DNA from: Cryptomeria japonica
Taxonomy: Eukaryota; Streptophyta; Pinopsida; Cupressales; Cupressaceae
DNA: 64,000 nt
NCBI RefSeq assembly: GCF_030272615.1
Contig: NC_081412.1
Coordinates: 691,430,083-691,494,082 of the forward strand
Direction: 5' to 3'
Notes under the pieces: model-generated
What the model saw: the letters and a program-made list of their open reading frames with translations, nothing else
The model's database searches: none
What the model was told of the DNA's origin: nothing
Shown: positions 1 to 11,027 of the stretch, piece after piece
How the letters are laid out: each line of letters starts with the position of its first letter
How positions within the stretch are numbered: the stretch's first letter is position 1
Position numbers and translations under genes: made by a program

Positions 1-399
1 ATAAATTGTAAATCCTTTAACCAGGTGCTACACTTATATAGTGTTGTAAAAATCCTTTAGTAAGGTAGATCTAACTGATCTTAATAATCCTAACAGGGTA
101 AGCTATCAAAAATAGCTAAATGTAGCTCTAACCAAGCATTCTTTATTATTGCAGTAGTGAAGTTGTGGGTGCCATCCCCACCGCAGTTTTTCTCTCTAAA
201 CAAGAGTTTCTGCATGTCCAAAATATATGTGTTATGGAGTGAATCATGTATGATTGTTATCTATTGATTATAGTTTTATTTTATGTTACTGCACTATTTT
301 GTTTATGCATAATAGTAAGGTTATTATAGGAGAAAAGCTTTGGAGTACTGATTCACCCCTCCCCTCTCAGTACATTAGCTTTCTATATTGGGCCTAACA
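1..399 (+). repeat. 5' LTR of element A, 3' portion only
   Basis: Same length as, and about 94-95% identical to, 12273-12671. It ends in CCTAACA just before the primer site. Near its end it has the pyrimidine-rich CACCCCTCCCCTCTC block that recurs near the ends of several other LTR families here, and at 187-236 a variant of the shared TTTTCTC...GAGTTTC...GTG motif. The upstream two thirds of this LTR (about 800 bp, judged from the 3' copy) are outside the window. Confidence 0.85.
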
Positions 400-401
400 A
401 T

Positions 402-416
402 TGGTATTAGAGCTTG
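402..416 (+). promoter_or_regulatory. Primer-binding site of element A (tRNA-iMet type)
   Basis: TGGTATTAGAGCTT follows the LTR end by two bases. The usual copia site complementary to the initiator tRNA-Met 3' end is TGGTATCAGAGC, so there is one C-to-T change. It primes minus-strand DNA synthesis. Confidence 0.8.
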
Positions 417-461
417 AATCTTGGAAAAGGGTTTAACTTCCTAAAGAGAAAGATCTTAGCA

Positions 462-1814
462 ATGGAAGGCTACAAACAATCTCAGAGGATTGTGAATCTT
501 CAAGAAGAGATGGATAATGCAAATCAAGTGATTGCAGACATGTAGAGGCAAATGCAAAAATCTCTGAAAGTAAGGAGAAGATTATCTGATGACTTGCAGG
601 ATTCTCAAGAGCTAGTGGAACAAATCGAGACATCATCTGAGAATAGTATATCTGAAGAAACTAAAGAAATGATTGGAATGTTGAAAGAAAAGAACAAAGC
701 ATTGGCTGATTAACTAAAAGCAATGAAAAGAGAACATGAACATTTCAATACACAAATGATTGAAAATCTAGATGCATTAAGGATAGCTGAGGACAAAGCA
801 AGAGATCTACAAAGAGAGAAACAACAACTTGAAGCTCTAGTATTTGATAAGAATGATGAAATCATAAGGTTAACTAGTATTCAACAAAATATGATAGATC
901 AACTAGGTTATGCACATCATGAAGCAATTCTGAAGAATGATGAAAATCAATCATTGAAACTTGAAGTATCAAGGTTGACTGGTGAACTTGAAATAGAAAA
1001 GAAATCCAAAGAATCATTGGAGAAAAGTTATGAAGCATCAAAGATGTTGGATGAGAAACTGAATACAAGAAGACTCTACAAAGATGGAGGACTCGGTTAC
1101 AAAGGAAAAGAATCTACCAAGAAAGGAATTCATACTACCAAGAGAGGAGAATCATCAAAACAAGCTGGAAAAAGGAATAACATCAAAAGGAAGAAGCCTA
1201 TTTGCTACTACTGTGGAAATCAAGGTCATACTAGCAACATATGCCAGATCAGAAAAGGTAAGCAACCAAATATCTCTAAGTCCAATGGATATTGTTATAA
1301 TTGCAATAAATATGGTCACATACCTAATCAATGTAGGACAAAGTCTATTAACAACCATCAGAAGGCAAAATTCAAAGGGTTTTGTAAAAACTACAATAGA
1401 TATGGACATAGTACCAAGAAGTGCTGGTTTAAGCAAAAGAACTACATGAAGTATCCACACCGAGCAAACACTGGAGGTTATCGAACTGACATAGATCCTT
1501 ACCGACAATATGTAGTAGTACCATGGGATTACAATACAAGGATATGGTGTGAATGTTGTGGAAGATATGGACATATAAGTGCCAACTATTTTATAAGGTT
1601 TGGAATGAACAAGTGGAGATCATGGAGAAATCCCGGTATAGCATGTTTTCATTGTCACAAAGCTAGACATTTAGCTGGAGATTGCAGAGATCAACCGAGA
1701 AGAGACACTGAGGAGATAAAAGAAAAATTCAAGATGATTTGGAAAAAGAAAGAAATTATGTCTGATGAAGAAAGCACCTTACCTACCGAGTTAGGTGCAC
1801 CAATTTCAAATTAG
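462..1814 (+). pseudogene. gag: Gag-like protein of element A, coiled coil plus five zinc knuckles
   Basis: One frame runs from ATG 462 to the stop at 1812-1814 (450 codons) with two in-frame stops, TAG 543 and TAA 711. The longest clean piece starts at 723. The N-terminal half is Glu/Lys/Gln-rich with heptad-like Leu/Ile spacing, so probably a coiled coil. The C-terminal half is basic and holds five CX2CX4HX4C-like knuckles at about 1203, 1293, 1383, 1548 and 1644. Knuckles 1, 2 and 5 are intact; the third has its second Cys replaced by Tyr and the fourth its last Cys by Tyr. A nucleocapsid role binding element RNA is inferred from this layout. Ordinary copia gags have one or two knuckles, so five is unusual. 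No protease motif follows. The two stops mean this copy is dead unless read through. Confidence 0.75.
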
Positions 1815-2337
1815 TCAAGAAAAGGTATGAAGGAACTGCATTCTTTAAAAGTTAAATCATAACAGCTCCTATTTTATTATGAACAAAATTCAAAATCTGC
1901 ATAGTTAAGATGCAATTAGTCAGTTTACATACTATACAGGAAACCTGTCAAATCAGTGTATACAGGAAACCTATCAAGTTGGTTAATAAAGCAAAGTTGG
2001 GTACTCGGTGAAAACAAAAAATGGAGTAAATCAGTAAAAGGTGAACCGAGTGCATTTAATATCTTGACCTAACTTGCACAGAGCCCGATAAGGTATTTTG
2101 AGTACTTAAAAGTGTTTTCATGGTCATTATCATTCACCCAAGTTTTCGAGAAGCAGAGCAGAGTGAATCAAAGTGATCAAACTTCATTTAGAGTTAATTT
2201 CAAGGTATTTACATCAATCTATTCACACTGTTTAGCTGGTTTCTGATCTAGTCAAATTGCTAGTGTCTACCGAGTGTGAAGAGTAAGTCACTTGTAAACC
2301 CTAAGAATAAATTGTCGAATTTTACTCGAGATCTACC
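1815..2337 (+). other. Spacer between gag and ORF2 of element A
   Basis: No credible coding sequence. It holds two close copies of TATACAGGAAACCT near 1933 and 1958. The downstream ORF2 is in a different frame from gag, so its translation would require a separate or spliced RNA, or internal initiation; I cannot identify a convincing splice pair by eye. Confidence 0.5.
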
Positions 2338-2555
2338 ATGGCGCCCAAGATCCAAGACCCTATAGTTGTCCAAAATGTGGAGAAGCCATCTTTGAAGTAT
2401 TCCCTAACTCCTAAAGTCACCTCAGAACCGGATGATAAAACTGCATTTTAACTCATCCTAGATCGAGTCTTATTGGTAGAAGATGTCAGATTCTTTACCA
2501 AGTGCCATGTTGAGGAACTCGGTCATGTAGAGATTAGTGACACATATGATGAACT
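2338..2555 (+). pseudogene. ORF2 of element A, N-terminal piece, cut by C1
   Basis: Starts at ATG 2338 in a strong plant context (ACCATGGCG) and reads MAPKIQDPIVVQN followed by the sequence that reappears after C1. There is an in-frame TAA at 2449. The last 181 bases (2375-2555) are duplicated at 7309-7489 on the other side of C1, with two visible differences; the downstream copy does not have the TAA. I recognise no domain in this piece. Confidence 0.7.
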
Positions 2556-2866
2556 TGTTGAAATGTGGCGACTGATCAGCAAAGTACTGTACACTCAGCA
2601 CGTATCCTCGCCGACTTTGTTTGTTGCCCTAAAAATGCATGTTATAAGTGGTTGGGATGCTTAAGGCATTGTAAGGTTCATGTACTATTTTTGCTGGATA
2701 ATAAGAAAGATTGGACGGCTGTGTATGGTGGACGTAACCCATTCTGGGTGAACCACGTTAAATCTCTGTGTTATCTGTGTCCTGTTTTATTTCTTTATCT
2801 TTAGTATTTAAATCTGCATATAATTGTTAGTTCATATTTGCTTCGGATCTGCTTGAAACCCTAACA
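2556..2866 (+). repeat. 5' LTR of C1
   Basis: 311 bp, TG...CA. Compared with the solo LTR at 11605-12047 it lacks a block that runs from the GC-rich segment to just before GCCGACTTTG. It keeps CACGTATCCTCG, which the 3' LTR lacks. Confidence 0.9.
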
Positions 2867-2868
2867 AT

Positions 2869-2880
2869 TGGTATCAGAGC
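2869..2880 (+). promoter_or_regulatory. Primer-binding site of C1 (tRNA-iMet)
   Basis: TGGTATCAGAGC, a full match to the standard copia site, two bases after the LTR end. Confidence 0.9.
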
Positions 2881-2926
2881 GAGGTTTTCTGTAAATTGGC
2901 AGGACTTTCAGATTTGAGTGGGAGCA

Positions 2927-5900
2927 ATGGAGGATTCCAAATTCAAGGTCGAAAAGTTTAACGGCCAGAATTATTAGTTATGGAAAATGCAGATGGAGGA
3001 TTACCTGTATCAAAAGGATTTGTGGCGGCCATTGGAAGGAAAGGCAAAGAAACTGACCACAATATCAGATGAAGAGTGGGACATTTTAGATAGAAAGGCA
3101 CTGGGATCCATTCGATTGTGCCTTGCGGCGTCTGTAGCATTCAATATAACAGAAGCAAAAATGACTGTAGATTTGATGGCAACATTGGCTAAGTTGTATG
3201 AGAAACCCTCGGCTTCGAATAAGGTATTTCTTATGAAGCGTTTGTTTAATTTGAAAATGAGTGAGGGAGGATCTGTAGCGGAGCACTTAAATGAATTTAA
3301 TACAATTACCAGTCAATTGTCTTCGGTAAAAATTACCATTGCAGAAGAGGTTAGGGCTCTCTTGATTTTATGTTCTTTGCCAGAAAGCTGGAATAGCTTG
3401 GTTATGGCTGTAAGTAACTCTGTCTCTGGTAAAAATACTTTGGTATTTGATGATATTGTTGGTGTTATCCTAAGCGAGGAAATGCGAAGGAAAAGCACAG
3501 GTGAGACTCCAACATCATCAGGTAGTGTTTTGAATGTGGAGAACAGAGGAAGATCAAAGGAAAGAGGAAAAGGCCCTGGGAATGAGAAGTCACGAGGGAA
3601 GTCAAAGAAAGGACGCTCTCAATCTAGAGGAAAGAAAGATTGCTGGTACTGCGAAAAGCCTGGTCATTTAAAGAAAGACTGTTGGTCTCGGAAAAACAAA
3701 GAAGGAGACAAAAATGAAAATGACAGTAAGGAAGCTAATATTGCAAGTAATACTCTACAAGATGCTTTAATCTTATGTTTGGATAATGTTAATGATTCCT
3801 GGGTAATAGATTCTGGGGCTTCATTTCATGCTACACCCCATAGAAAATATTTTCTAGATTATGTTCAAGGTGATTTTGGACAGGTATATTTGGGTGATGA
3901 TGAGCCCTGTCAAATTGTTGGAAAAGGAAAGATAAAGATCAAGTTGCAGAATGGTAGTGACTGGTTTCTGCAGGAGGTAAGACATGTTCCTAATTTAAGA
4001 AGAAATTTAATTTCTGCAGGGCAACTAGGTAGTGAAGGTTGCATAGTTACCTTCTCAGACAGTATGTGGAAGGTCACTAAAGGATCGTTAGTAGTAGCTA
4101 AAGGTGCGAAGGTAGGCACATTATATCTGTGTACTGGTAACACTTACTCTACCTTAGCTGCTACAGATAAAGTTACTGCAGGGACAACAACAATAAATGT
4201 TGCAAGAACAGATTCGATAATGTGGCACCATAGGCTTGGGCACATGAGTGAGAAAGGGATGAAAATCCTTCACTCCAAAAATCTATTGCCAGGACTAAAG
4301 AAGATTGATTTAGAGTTCTGTGAAAACTGTGTTTATGGTAAACAGAAAAGAGTCAGATTTCTCAAGGTTGGAAAAGAGAAGAAAAGTGAGAAGTTAGAGC
4401 TTGTACATTCAGATGTATGGGGACCGGCTCAGGTATCATCTCTTGGTGGCTCTTGTTATTATGTTATTTTTATTGATGACTCAACCAGAAAAACATGGTT
4501 ATATTTCCTAAAACAAAAATCAGATGTTTTTGAAACTTTTAAGAAATGGAAGCATTGGTTGAGAATGAGACAGGAAAAAAGTTGAAGTGTCTCAGATCAG
4601 ATAATGGAGGTGAGTGTTGCAGCAAAACATTTGAAAATTATTGTTCCTTAAATGGGATTCGAAAGCAGAAGACAGTTCTAGGAACTCCACAGGAAAATGG
4701 TGTGTCAGAGAGAATGAATAGGACTATCATGGAATGTGTGAGGAGCATGAGATTGCATGCTGGATTGCCCTTACATTTTTGGGTAGATGTTGTACATATT
4801 GCTGTCTATTTCATAAATAGAGGACCTTCAACCCCTTTGGATGGTGGTATTCCAGAGGAGGCATGGACTAGTAAAAAGGTAAATTATTCTTTTCTAAAAA
4901 CTTTTGGTTGCGAAGCTTTTGTCCATGTTGATAAAGAAAACAGAATCAAGCTTGATGCTAAATCTCAGAAATGTACCTTCATTGGATATGGGATAGATGA
5001 ATATGGCTATCGGTTATGGGATTTTGAAAATAAGAAAATAAGTAGAAGTAGAGATGTTATATTCAATGAGAAGGTTATGTATAAAGAACAGATGCAGGAA
5101 AAGAAGCATGAACAGGACAAACAAGAATATGTGGTGTTGGATGAGATTCCTGAAAATGAAATGCCACAGGTACCTGATGCTCAGCAACAACAGATTGTCC
5201 CACAAACTCCTGCAAGTGTTAGACATTCTACGAGGACAAGTAGACCCCCTGAAAGATTTTCTCCTTCTTTGTATTCTATTTTATTAACAGATTCTGGTGA
5301 ACCAGAAGAATATGAAGAAGCAATGCAGGTGGATGCCAAACAACAGTGGCAACTAGGCATGAAAGAGGAGATGGACTCCTTGATGAAAAATAAGACTTGG
5401 GACTTAGTCCCTTTACCTGCAGAAAAAAGAGCCTTGCCTAACAAATGGGTTTATCGGCTGAAGGAGGAGGAAGGAGGTCAGAAAAGATATAAGGCCAGAC
5501 TTGTGGTAAAAGTTTTTGCACAGAAAAAGGGTATAGATTATGATGAAATATTTTCTCCAGTTGTAAAAATGACTTCAATTAGAACTGTACTTAGTCTTGT
5601 GGCTGCAGATGATTTACATCTTGAACAATTAGATGTCAAAACAGCTTTTCTCCATGGAGATTTGGAGGAGGAAATTTACATGTTGCAACCACAGGGATAT
5701 GAGGTCAAAGGTAAGGAGAACTTGGTGTGCAGGTTGAAGAAAAGTCTGTATGGCCTAAAGCAAGCACCCCGACAATGGTATTTAAAATTTGATAGTTTCA
5801 TGGCTGAACACGGTTATCATAGATGTCATTCTGATCATTGTGTATATTTTAAAAGATTTGATAATGGCAGTTATATTATCCTGTTGCTTTATGTTGATGA

Positions 5901-6852
5901 CATGCTTGTTGCTGGGTCTAACATGCAACATATAAATGATCTTAAACAAAAATTAGCCAGGTCATTTGCTATGAAGGATTTGGGTGCAGCTAAGCAAATT
6001 CTCGGTATGAGGATTACACGGGACAGGAAAAATAGAACCTTGAATTTGTCCCAAAGTGAGTATATAAAGAAGGTGTTGAAAAGATTTAACATGCAGGATG
6101 CAAAAGCAGTTAGTACACCTTTGGCTAGTCATTTCAAATTGACTAAGGAGATGTGTCCAAAGGCACAGGAAGAGGTTAATAAAATGTCTAACATCCCGTA
6201 TTCATCAGCTGTTGGCAGTCTGATGTATGTAATGGTATGCACAAGGCCAGATATTGCACATGCAGTGGGAGTTGTGAGCAGGTTTATGAGTAATCCGGGT
6301 ATGGAACATTGGAATGCTGTGAAATGGATTCTTCGGTATTTGAAAGGAACTACTACGAAGGCATTATGTTTCAAAGGATCTAATGCTGCTCTAAGTGGAT
6401 TTGTTGACTCTGATCTGGCAGGTGATATTGATTCACGGAGGAGTACTACAGGGTATGTTTTTACTATAGGGGGAACTGCAGTCAGTTGGATTTCTAGGCT
6501 ACAAAAGGTTGTTGCACTTTCAACCACTGAAGCTGAGTATGTTGCTGCTATAGAAGCCAGCAAAGAGATGATTTGGTTGCAATGTTTTCTGAAGGAATTG
6601 GGTCAGACACAAGAGGATAGCCCATTGTATACTGATAGCCAGAGTGCCATTCATCTTGCGAAGAACTCTGCTTTTCATTCAAGGACAAAGCACATTCAGC
6701 TCAGGTACCACTTCATTCGGACTATTTTGGAGGAGGGTCAGTTACGGCTTGAGAAGATTCACACAAGTGAGAATCCTGCCGATATGTTCACAAAGGCAGT
6801 TCCACAAGAGAAGCTGATTTCTTCATTAGTTTCTGTTGGTCTTCTTGATTAA
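2927..6852 (+). pseudogene. gag-pol: Copia gag-pol polyprotein of C1 (one stop, one frameshift)
   Basis: Frame opens at ATG 2927 (MEDSKFKVEKFNG). An in-frame TAG sits at 2975; the frame then stays open to 4585, where an apparent one-base loss near 4550 shifts it into the frame that runs from 4546 to 6852. Domains in order: UBN2-type gag; zinc knuckle CWYCEKPGHLKKDC at 3641; protease with DSGA at 3809; integrase with HHCC zinc finger (about 4220-4345) and catalytic core; RT with YVDD at 5890; RNase H with VDSDLAGD and YTDSQSA. All key catalytic motifs are present. One oddity is Val in place of the usual Gly in ARLVVKGFAQ. The polyprotein makes the particle, processes it, copies RNA into cDNA and integrates it. 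The two lesions could be ageing or sequencing errors. Confidence 0.93.
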
Positions 6853-6930
6853 TAATTGTGGAATTTATACCAGTCAAGTCCTAGTGTTTTATCTAGCGGA
6901 TGTTGCATGTATAGTGGTGTCGTGTAGTAT

Positions 6931-6990
6931 CAGTCTCCAAGTGGGAGATTGTTTGGTGTGGAGCCTGATCAGTCTCCAAGTGGGAGATTG
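6931..6990 (+). repeat. Duplicated polypurine-tract segment upstream of the C1 3' LTR
   Basis: CAGTCTCCAAGTGGGAGATT occurs at 6931 and again at 6970, 39 bp apart. The second copy abuts the LTR start and is the working plus-strand primer tract; the first is a decoy or spare copy. Confidence 0.85.
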
Positions 6991-7308
6991 TTGAAATGTG
7001 GCGACTGATCAGCAAAGTACTGTACACTCATTGTAATAAAACCCTAAAAAGGCCGACTTTGTTTGTTGCCCTAAAAATGCATGTTATAAGTGGCTGGGAT
7101 GCTTAAGGCATTGTAAGGTTCATGTACTATTTTTGCTGGATAATAAGAAAGATTGGACGGCTGTGTATGGTGGACGTAACCCATTCTGGGTGAACCACGT
7201 TAAATCTCTGTGTTATCTGTGTCCTGTTTTATTTCTTTATCTTTAGTATTTAAATCTGCATATAATTGTTAGTTCATATTTGCTTCGGATCTGCTTGAAA
7301 CCCTAACA
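6989..7308 (+). repeat. 3' LTR of C1
   Basis: 320 bp. Outside the indel it differs from the 5' LTR at one base (GTGGCTGGG versus GTGGTTGGG). It lacks the GC-rich block like the 5' LTR but with different end points, keeping TTGTAATAAAACCC that the 5' LTR has lost. Confidence 0.9.
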
Positions 7309-10300
7309 ATGTGGAGAAGCCATCTCTGAAGTATTCCCTAACTCCTAAAGTCACCTCAGAACCGGATGATAAAACTGCATTTTCACTCATCCTAGATCGA
7401 GTCTTATTGGTAGAAGATGTCAGATTCTTTACCAAGTGCCATGTTGAGGAACTCGGTCATGTAGAGATTAGTGACACATATGATGAACTATGCACTGACG
7501 ACAAACTGGATAGTAAATTTGAACATATCAGAATCAAGGGATTAACTAGAGCCCTAGTCTATCCTCGTGTGTTCAAACCCCAATGGGTTAAGTTTGTATT
7601 GAGCAGAGTACATGATGATTTCATGTGGCTACAAGAGCAACCGTTCAAGATCAAGAAGGAAGTCATTCACCTGATCACTAGATATCCCATCTACGATCAT
7701 GCTTGTGCACATAAAATGATATCACAAAAGGAGCTAATCAGTCTAACCGGAGTAGAATCCGATTACCGAGGACTAAAATTGAATAATGTCATTGATGCTA
7801 AACTAAAATTTGTAATCAGAGTTATTGGTTACTATTTCTTCCAATCTGCAATTGAAAATAGTGTACCATGTGCTGCAGTGGCCCTGGCCTACAAAAACGT
7901 AAAGAAGGGAATGAAAGTAGACTTATGTGAAGTGCTACTAAAGAACTTATTTGAGAACCAGAACCCAATAAGGAAGCTGAAGAAGAACAACTCAACAAAC
8001 ACACTAAAGTTTGGTTCACTACTTGTCTATATGTTTTTCTATTTTGAGAAGTTCTTTCCCTCAGTCGGTAAAGTAGTATGGGAGCTACACCGACCTATTA
8101 CCCATCAGATCAATGATTACATCAAGAAGTTAGGAGATAACTTTAATGATATCATGGATGATTATTTTAGCAAATTCCAAGACAAAATGCACAATAGGTA
8201 TAGGATCCCAGCACAACTGGTCGAAAAATACAAGGACAATATGTGTTTTGAAGTCGACACTGATTATTGCTATGTAAATGCTGTTGAACCGAGGATTCAA
8301 TCGTTGCAACCAATGGGTTATGAAATTGATTATGATATCACACAACAACAAATTGATGCCTACCTATCATTGCCAAGGCATGCAACTGAACTAAGGTATG
8401 GAACCTATGAAGAGGTGAAGGAGAAAGTAAAAATGAGCATTGTAGTTCCTAAGGCTACAAGAAAAGCTACAAAGATGATAAAAGCTTTATCTGAGAATTT
8501 CGGAGAAGAATCCTCATCTACACCTATCAAAGGCAATCTTGTTATTACCAAGGAAGAATCAGAAGCACAGGAGGCTGCAATAACATTGAGCACAAAGTTG
8601 CCAAAGGGAAAAGTTCTAAAACGAAAGAAATAGGACATCACAAAGGCCCTGCCAACTCCACCAACAAAGAGACCCAACACCAGAGCATCAGTTGCATCAC
8701 CGAGAAAGAAAAAAAAGACTGTTGCCATTCCTAAGGTAACAAAGACTTACAAGAAATCTACTTAGAGACTCATTTTGGCAAAAGAGTCGAGTGATACAGA
8801 GTCTAATGATGCAAACAAATTCCAGATTGTGAAGAGCGAAAAGGTAAACATTCACAGTGTTGAAAACTTTTGTGCCAATCTTAAGGAATATAGAGGATTT
8901 GTAGGATTTAGATATGTTAAGTATGAGTCTAGGAATAATGATGAGAAATGACAGATTGAAGAAGCTATCATATGTACACTTCTGAAGTTTCGGTTAGCAC
9001 CATTAGAACTAGCAAAGTCACTTCCAAGTGAACTCTACTCACATATTGATAACAGATGGAAATATGCAATGGATTCAGAGAGACAAATAAGAGAAAGAAG
9101 TCTTGTGCATTTATTTCCTAACATGTCTGTAGCTGAAATCAAGGAGCATTTGTCCACATACAATTCAAAATTTATTATGAAACAGAGAGCCTTAAAATTG
9201 ATGAATGGGCTATATATTGATGTGGAGAATGAGACTAAGGCCAAGTGGCAGGATATCTTCAAACAAAAGGATGTCGGTGAACAATCTCAAATTGAAATTA
9301 TTGATGTCATCGAGCAAGATCTAGATGTCACCAAGCAAGTTCCAGACCCAGTTGACACTATACAAATTGATGAAGATGTAATGGATGAAGCAGCACCAGA
9401 GTAGGAAATGATTGAAGGCACCACCTATGCAAAACTTGTGTCTAGTGAATTGGTCTTAGAACAAGTTCAGCCATATCCGCTGGTGAAGCCCCCAGTCCCA
9501 ACCGAAGCTCCCATGGACACTGAACAAGTTACCGAAGGTAACAAATCTAAAGCTGCAGAAGATACAAGTAAAAACTCTGAAGCTACAGTAGACACAACCA
9601 AAGATCAAACATCTCAAGCACAACAAATATTATAGCTGAGACCCCTAGCACCGAGCCATCCAAAGACACTGCAACTACTACAGGAATAGTCCAAAGTGTT
9701 GCATCTATCGAGCAACCTACTGAGGGATAGCAAGCCTCACAAGCACTTGTCTTAGTGCCCCAGACCAAAGGAAAAGAGAAGGAGGTGAGAAAGAATGGTT
9801 TTAAATTTGACTTATCTAAACCAATCATGTTGCCCAATGTCAACATTTCTAAATTAAAAGGGCAAGCACTCACTGAATTCAGTGAACTATGCAAAGCAAA
9901 GGCCGAACAGGAGAAGCAACTAGCCATACAGAAAAAGAACAAGGTACTTCAAAAGGTTAGGACACTAGTCATAGAAATGCTACCATCAGCAACAATGTCA
10001 ACCGATGTAGCCATCCATATTCAGTTGTATGAACTCCTTAATTAGATCGAAACATCTGGAGTTGATGCATCCGAGTACCTAAGCAAGCTCAAGGATAAAG
10101 AGCTCACAACAAAAATGATAGAGGAAGTCCAAAAATCAATTGTTGTTGGCAAGGTAAAACTTGTCAAATTCATTGCTGAGTTGTCCCCTCAACTCAAGCA
10201 CATTCTTTATTTATTCCAGAAATTGTGTACATTTTCTTTATTTATTAAAGACCTCAAAAATAAAACTGATGCAATTGAGAAAGAGATCACTGATTTCTCA

Positions 10301-10660
10301 TCCAAGTTGACCACTGAGCCTAATTCAATTTAGAATTTTTACAAAAAGCTACAACAACTCATGGCTCAATAGTTAGAACTAAGGAAGGAAGAGCATAAAA
10401 TTAGGATGGATATAATGACCCTTCAAACATTATTCCTTCCTCATCTCTCATCAGTCCAAGAGTAGCTCAGCTGAGCTACAAGCTTATCAACAACCCAAGA
10501 GGGAAGCACTCTTGATGGCTTGCTATCACTCTTATATGATATTCAAGCATAGAACTCATTAATGGAAAGTCTCAAGGACTCACTCTCAGTTGCCCTCACT
10601 AACGCCCGGACCAAGTATAAGACTATTTTTGATCAGTTACCGCCTCCGGATGCAAATTAA
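7309..10660 (+). pseudogene. ORF2 of element A, main part; large protein of unknown function
   Basis: Reads in one frame from 7309 to about 9635, then shifts by one near 9600-9635 and continues to TAA 10658-10660. In-frame stops include 8631, 8764, 8950, 9402, 9728, 10043 and 10331. The intact product would be roughly 1,100 residues. The longest clean stretch (7311-8633) is 440 residues: a mixed alpha-rich domain with FKPQWVKFVLSRVHDDFMW and a Phe/Tyr-rich segment ending in FFPSVGKVVW, then a basic tail ending KGKVLKRKK. The middle is acidic and Thr/Glu/Pro-rich; the end (10115-10333) looks coiled-coil. I see no protease, RT, RNase H, integrase or transmembrane motif. It weakly recalls the unknown-function 'putative plant transposon protein' type, which I cannot verify. 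It lies where some copia elements carry an env-like gene. Confidence 0.6.
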
Positions 10661-10676
10661 TTTTTTAATGTTTGTC

Positions 10677-11027
10677 AAAAAGGGGGAGTAATATTATGTA
10701 CATAGACGAAAGCCTAGAAAAAGGGGAGTAATTCTACACTTGGAGAGTAGTACAGTTTTTATAACACAATTTTGAGTATTGTATACAAGGGGAGTATACC
10801 ATACAGAATATACAGAGCAATCAGAGCACACAAGTACATAACAGAACCGAACATGTGAAATTCAGAGTTATGTACAGGATAATGATAAGGGGAGTATATT
10901 TGCATATACTATTGACTATTGTACATATTGTCAAGTATAGTCATTTTGTCAAGTATATAGTTTTTTTGAGTTATGAGTTTGTAAGTAGTTTTTGTCAAAC
11001 ATCTCAACTAATGTCAAAAGGGGAGAT
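10677..11027 (+). promoter_or_regulatory. Array of five polypurine-tract-like blocks before A's 3' LTR
   Basis: AAAAAGGGGGAGTAAT (10677), AAAAAGGGGAGTAATT (10718), AAGGGGAGTATA (10787), a GATAAGGGGAGTATAT block (about 10884) and AAAAGGGGAGAT (11016). Only the last abuts the LTR. Multiple polypurine tracts upstream of the 3' LTR are described for Sirevirus copia elements; assigning A to that lineage is inference. No coding sequence is visible in 10661-11027. Confidence 0.65.

Larger units (their letters stand above)
2556..7308 (+). mobile_element. C1: nearly complete Ty1/copia retrotransposon nested in A's ORF2
   Basis: LTRs at 2556-2866 and 6989-7308, both TGTTGAAATG...CCCTAACA, differ by one substitution plus a large indel difference. 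A tRNA-iMet primer site, a gag-pol frame and a polypurine tract lie between them. The flanks are not a 5-bp target duplication: GAACT on the left and ATGTG on the right, because 181 bp of ORF2 is repeated on both sides. One stop and one frameshift are the only clear lesions in gag-pol, so this is a young copy. Order protease-integrase-RT-RNase H is diagnostic of copia; a Tork/TAR-like lineage is my guess. Confidence 0.93.

Noticed and set aside
433-636. Minus-strand ORF of 67 codons opposite the A gag start
   Set aside because: It is the antisense of the coiled-coil gag region; the plus frame has the domain signal.
1155-1574. Minus-strand ORF of 139 codons with hydrophobic stretches
   Set aside because: Antisense of the zinc-knuckle region; the Cys/His spacing on the plus strand decides the coding strand.
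6129-6563. Minus-strand ORF of 144 codons in C1
   Set aside because: Antisense of RT/RNase H, which has clear motifs on the plus strand.
7309-8633. ORF2 of A as a DNA-transposon transposase
   Set aside because: No DDE/D set, zinc finger or terminal inverted repeats found; it sits between a retroelement gag and polypurine tract. The resemblance to 'plant transposon protein' families is too weak to name it.
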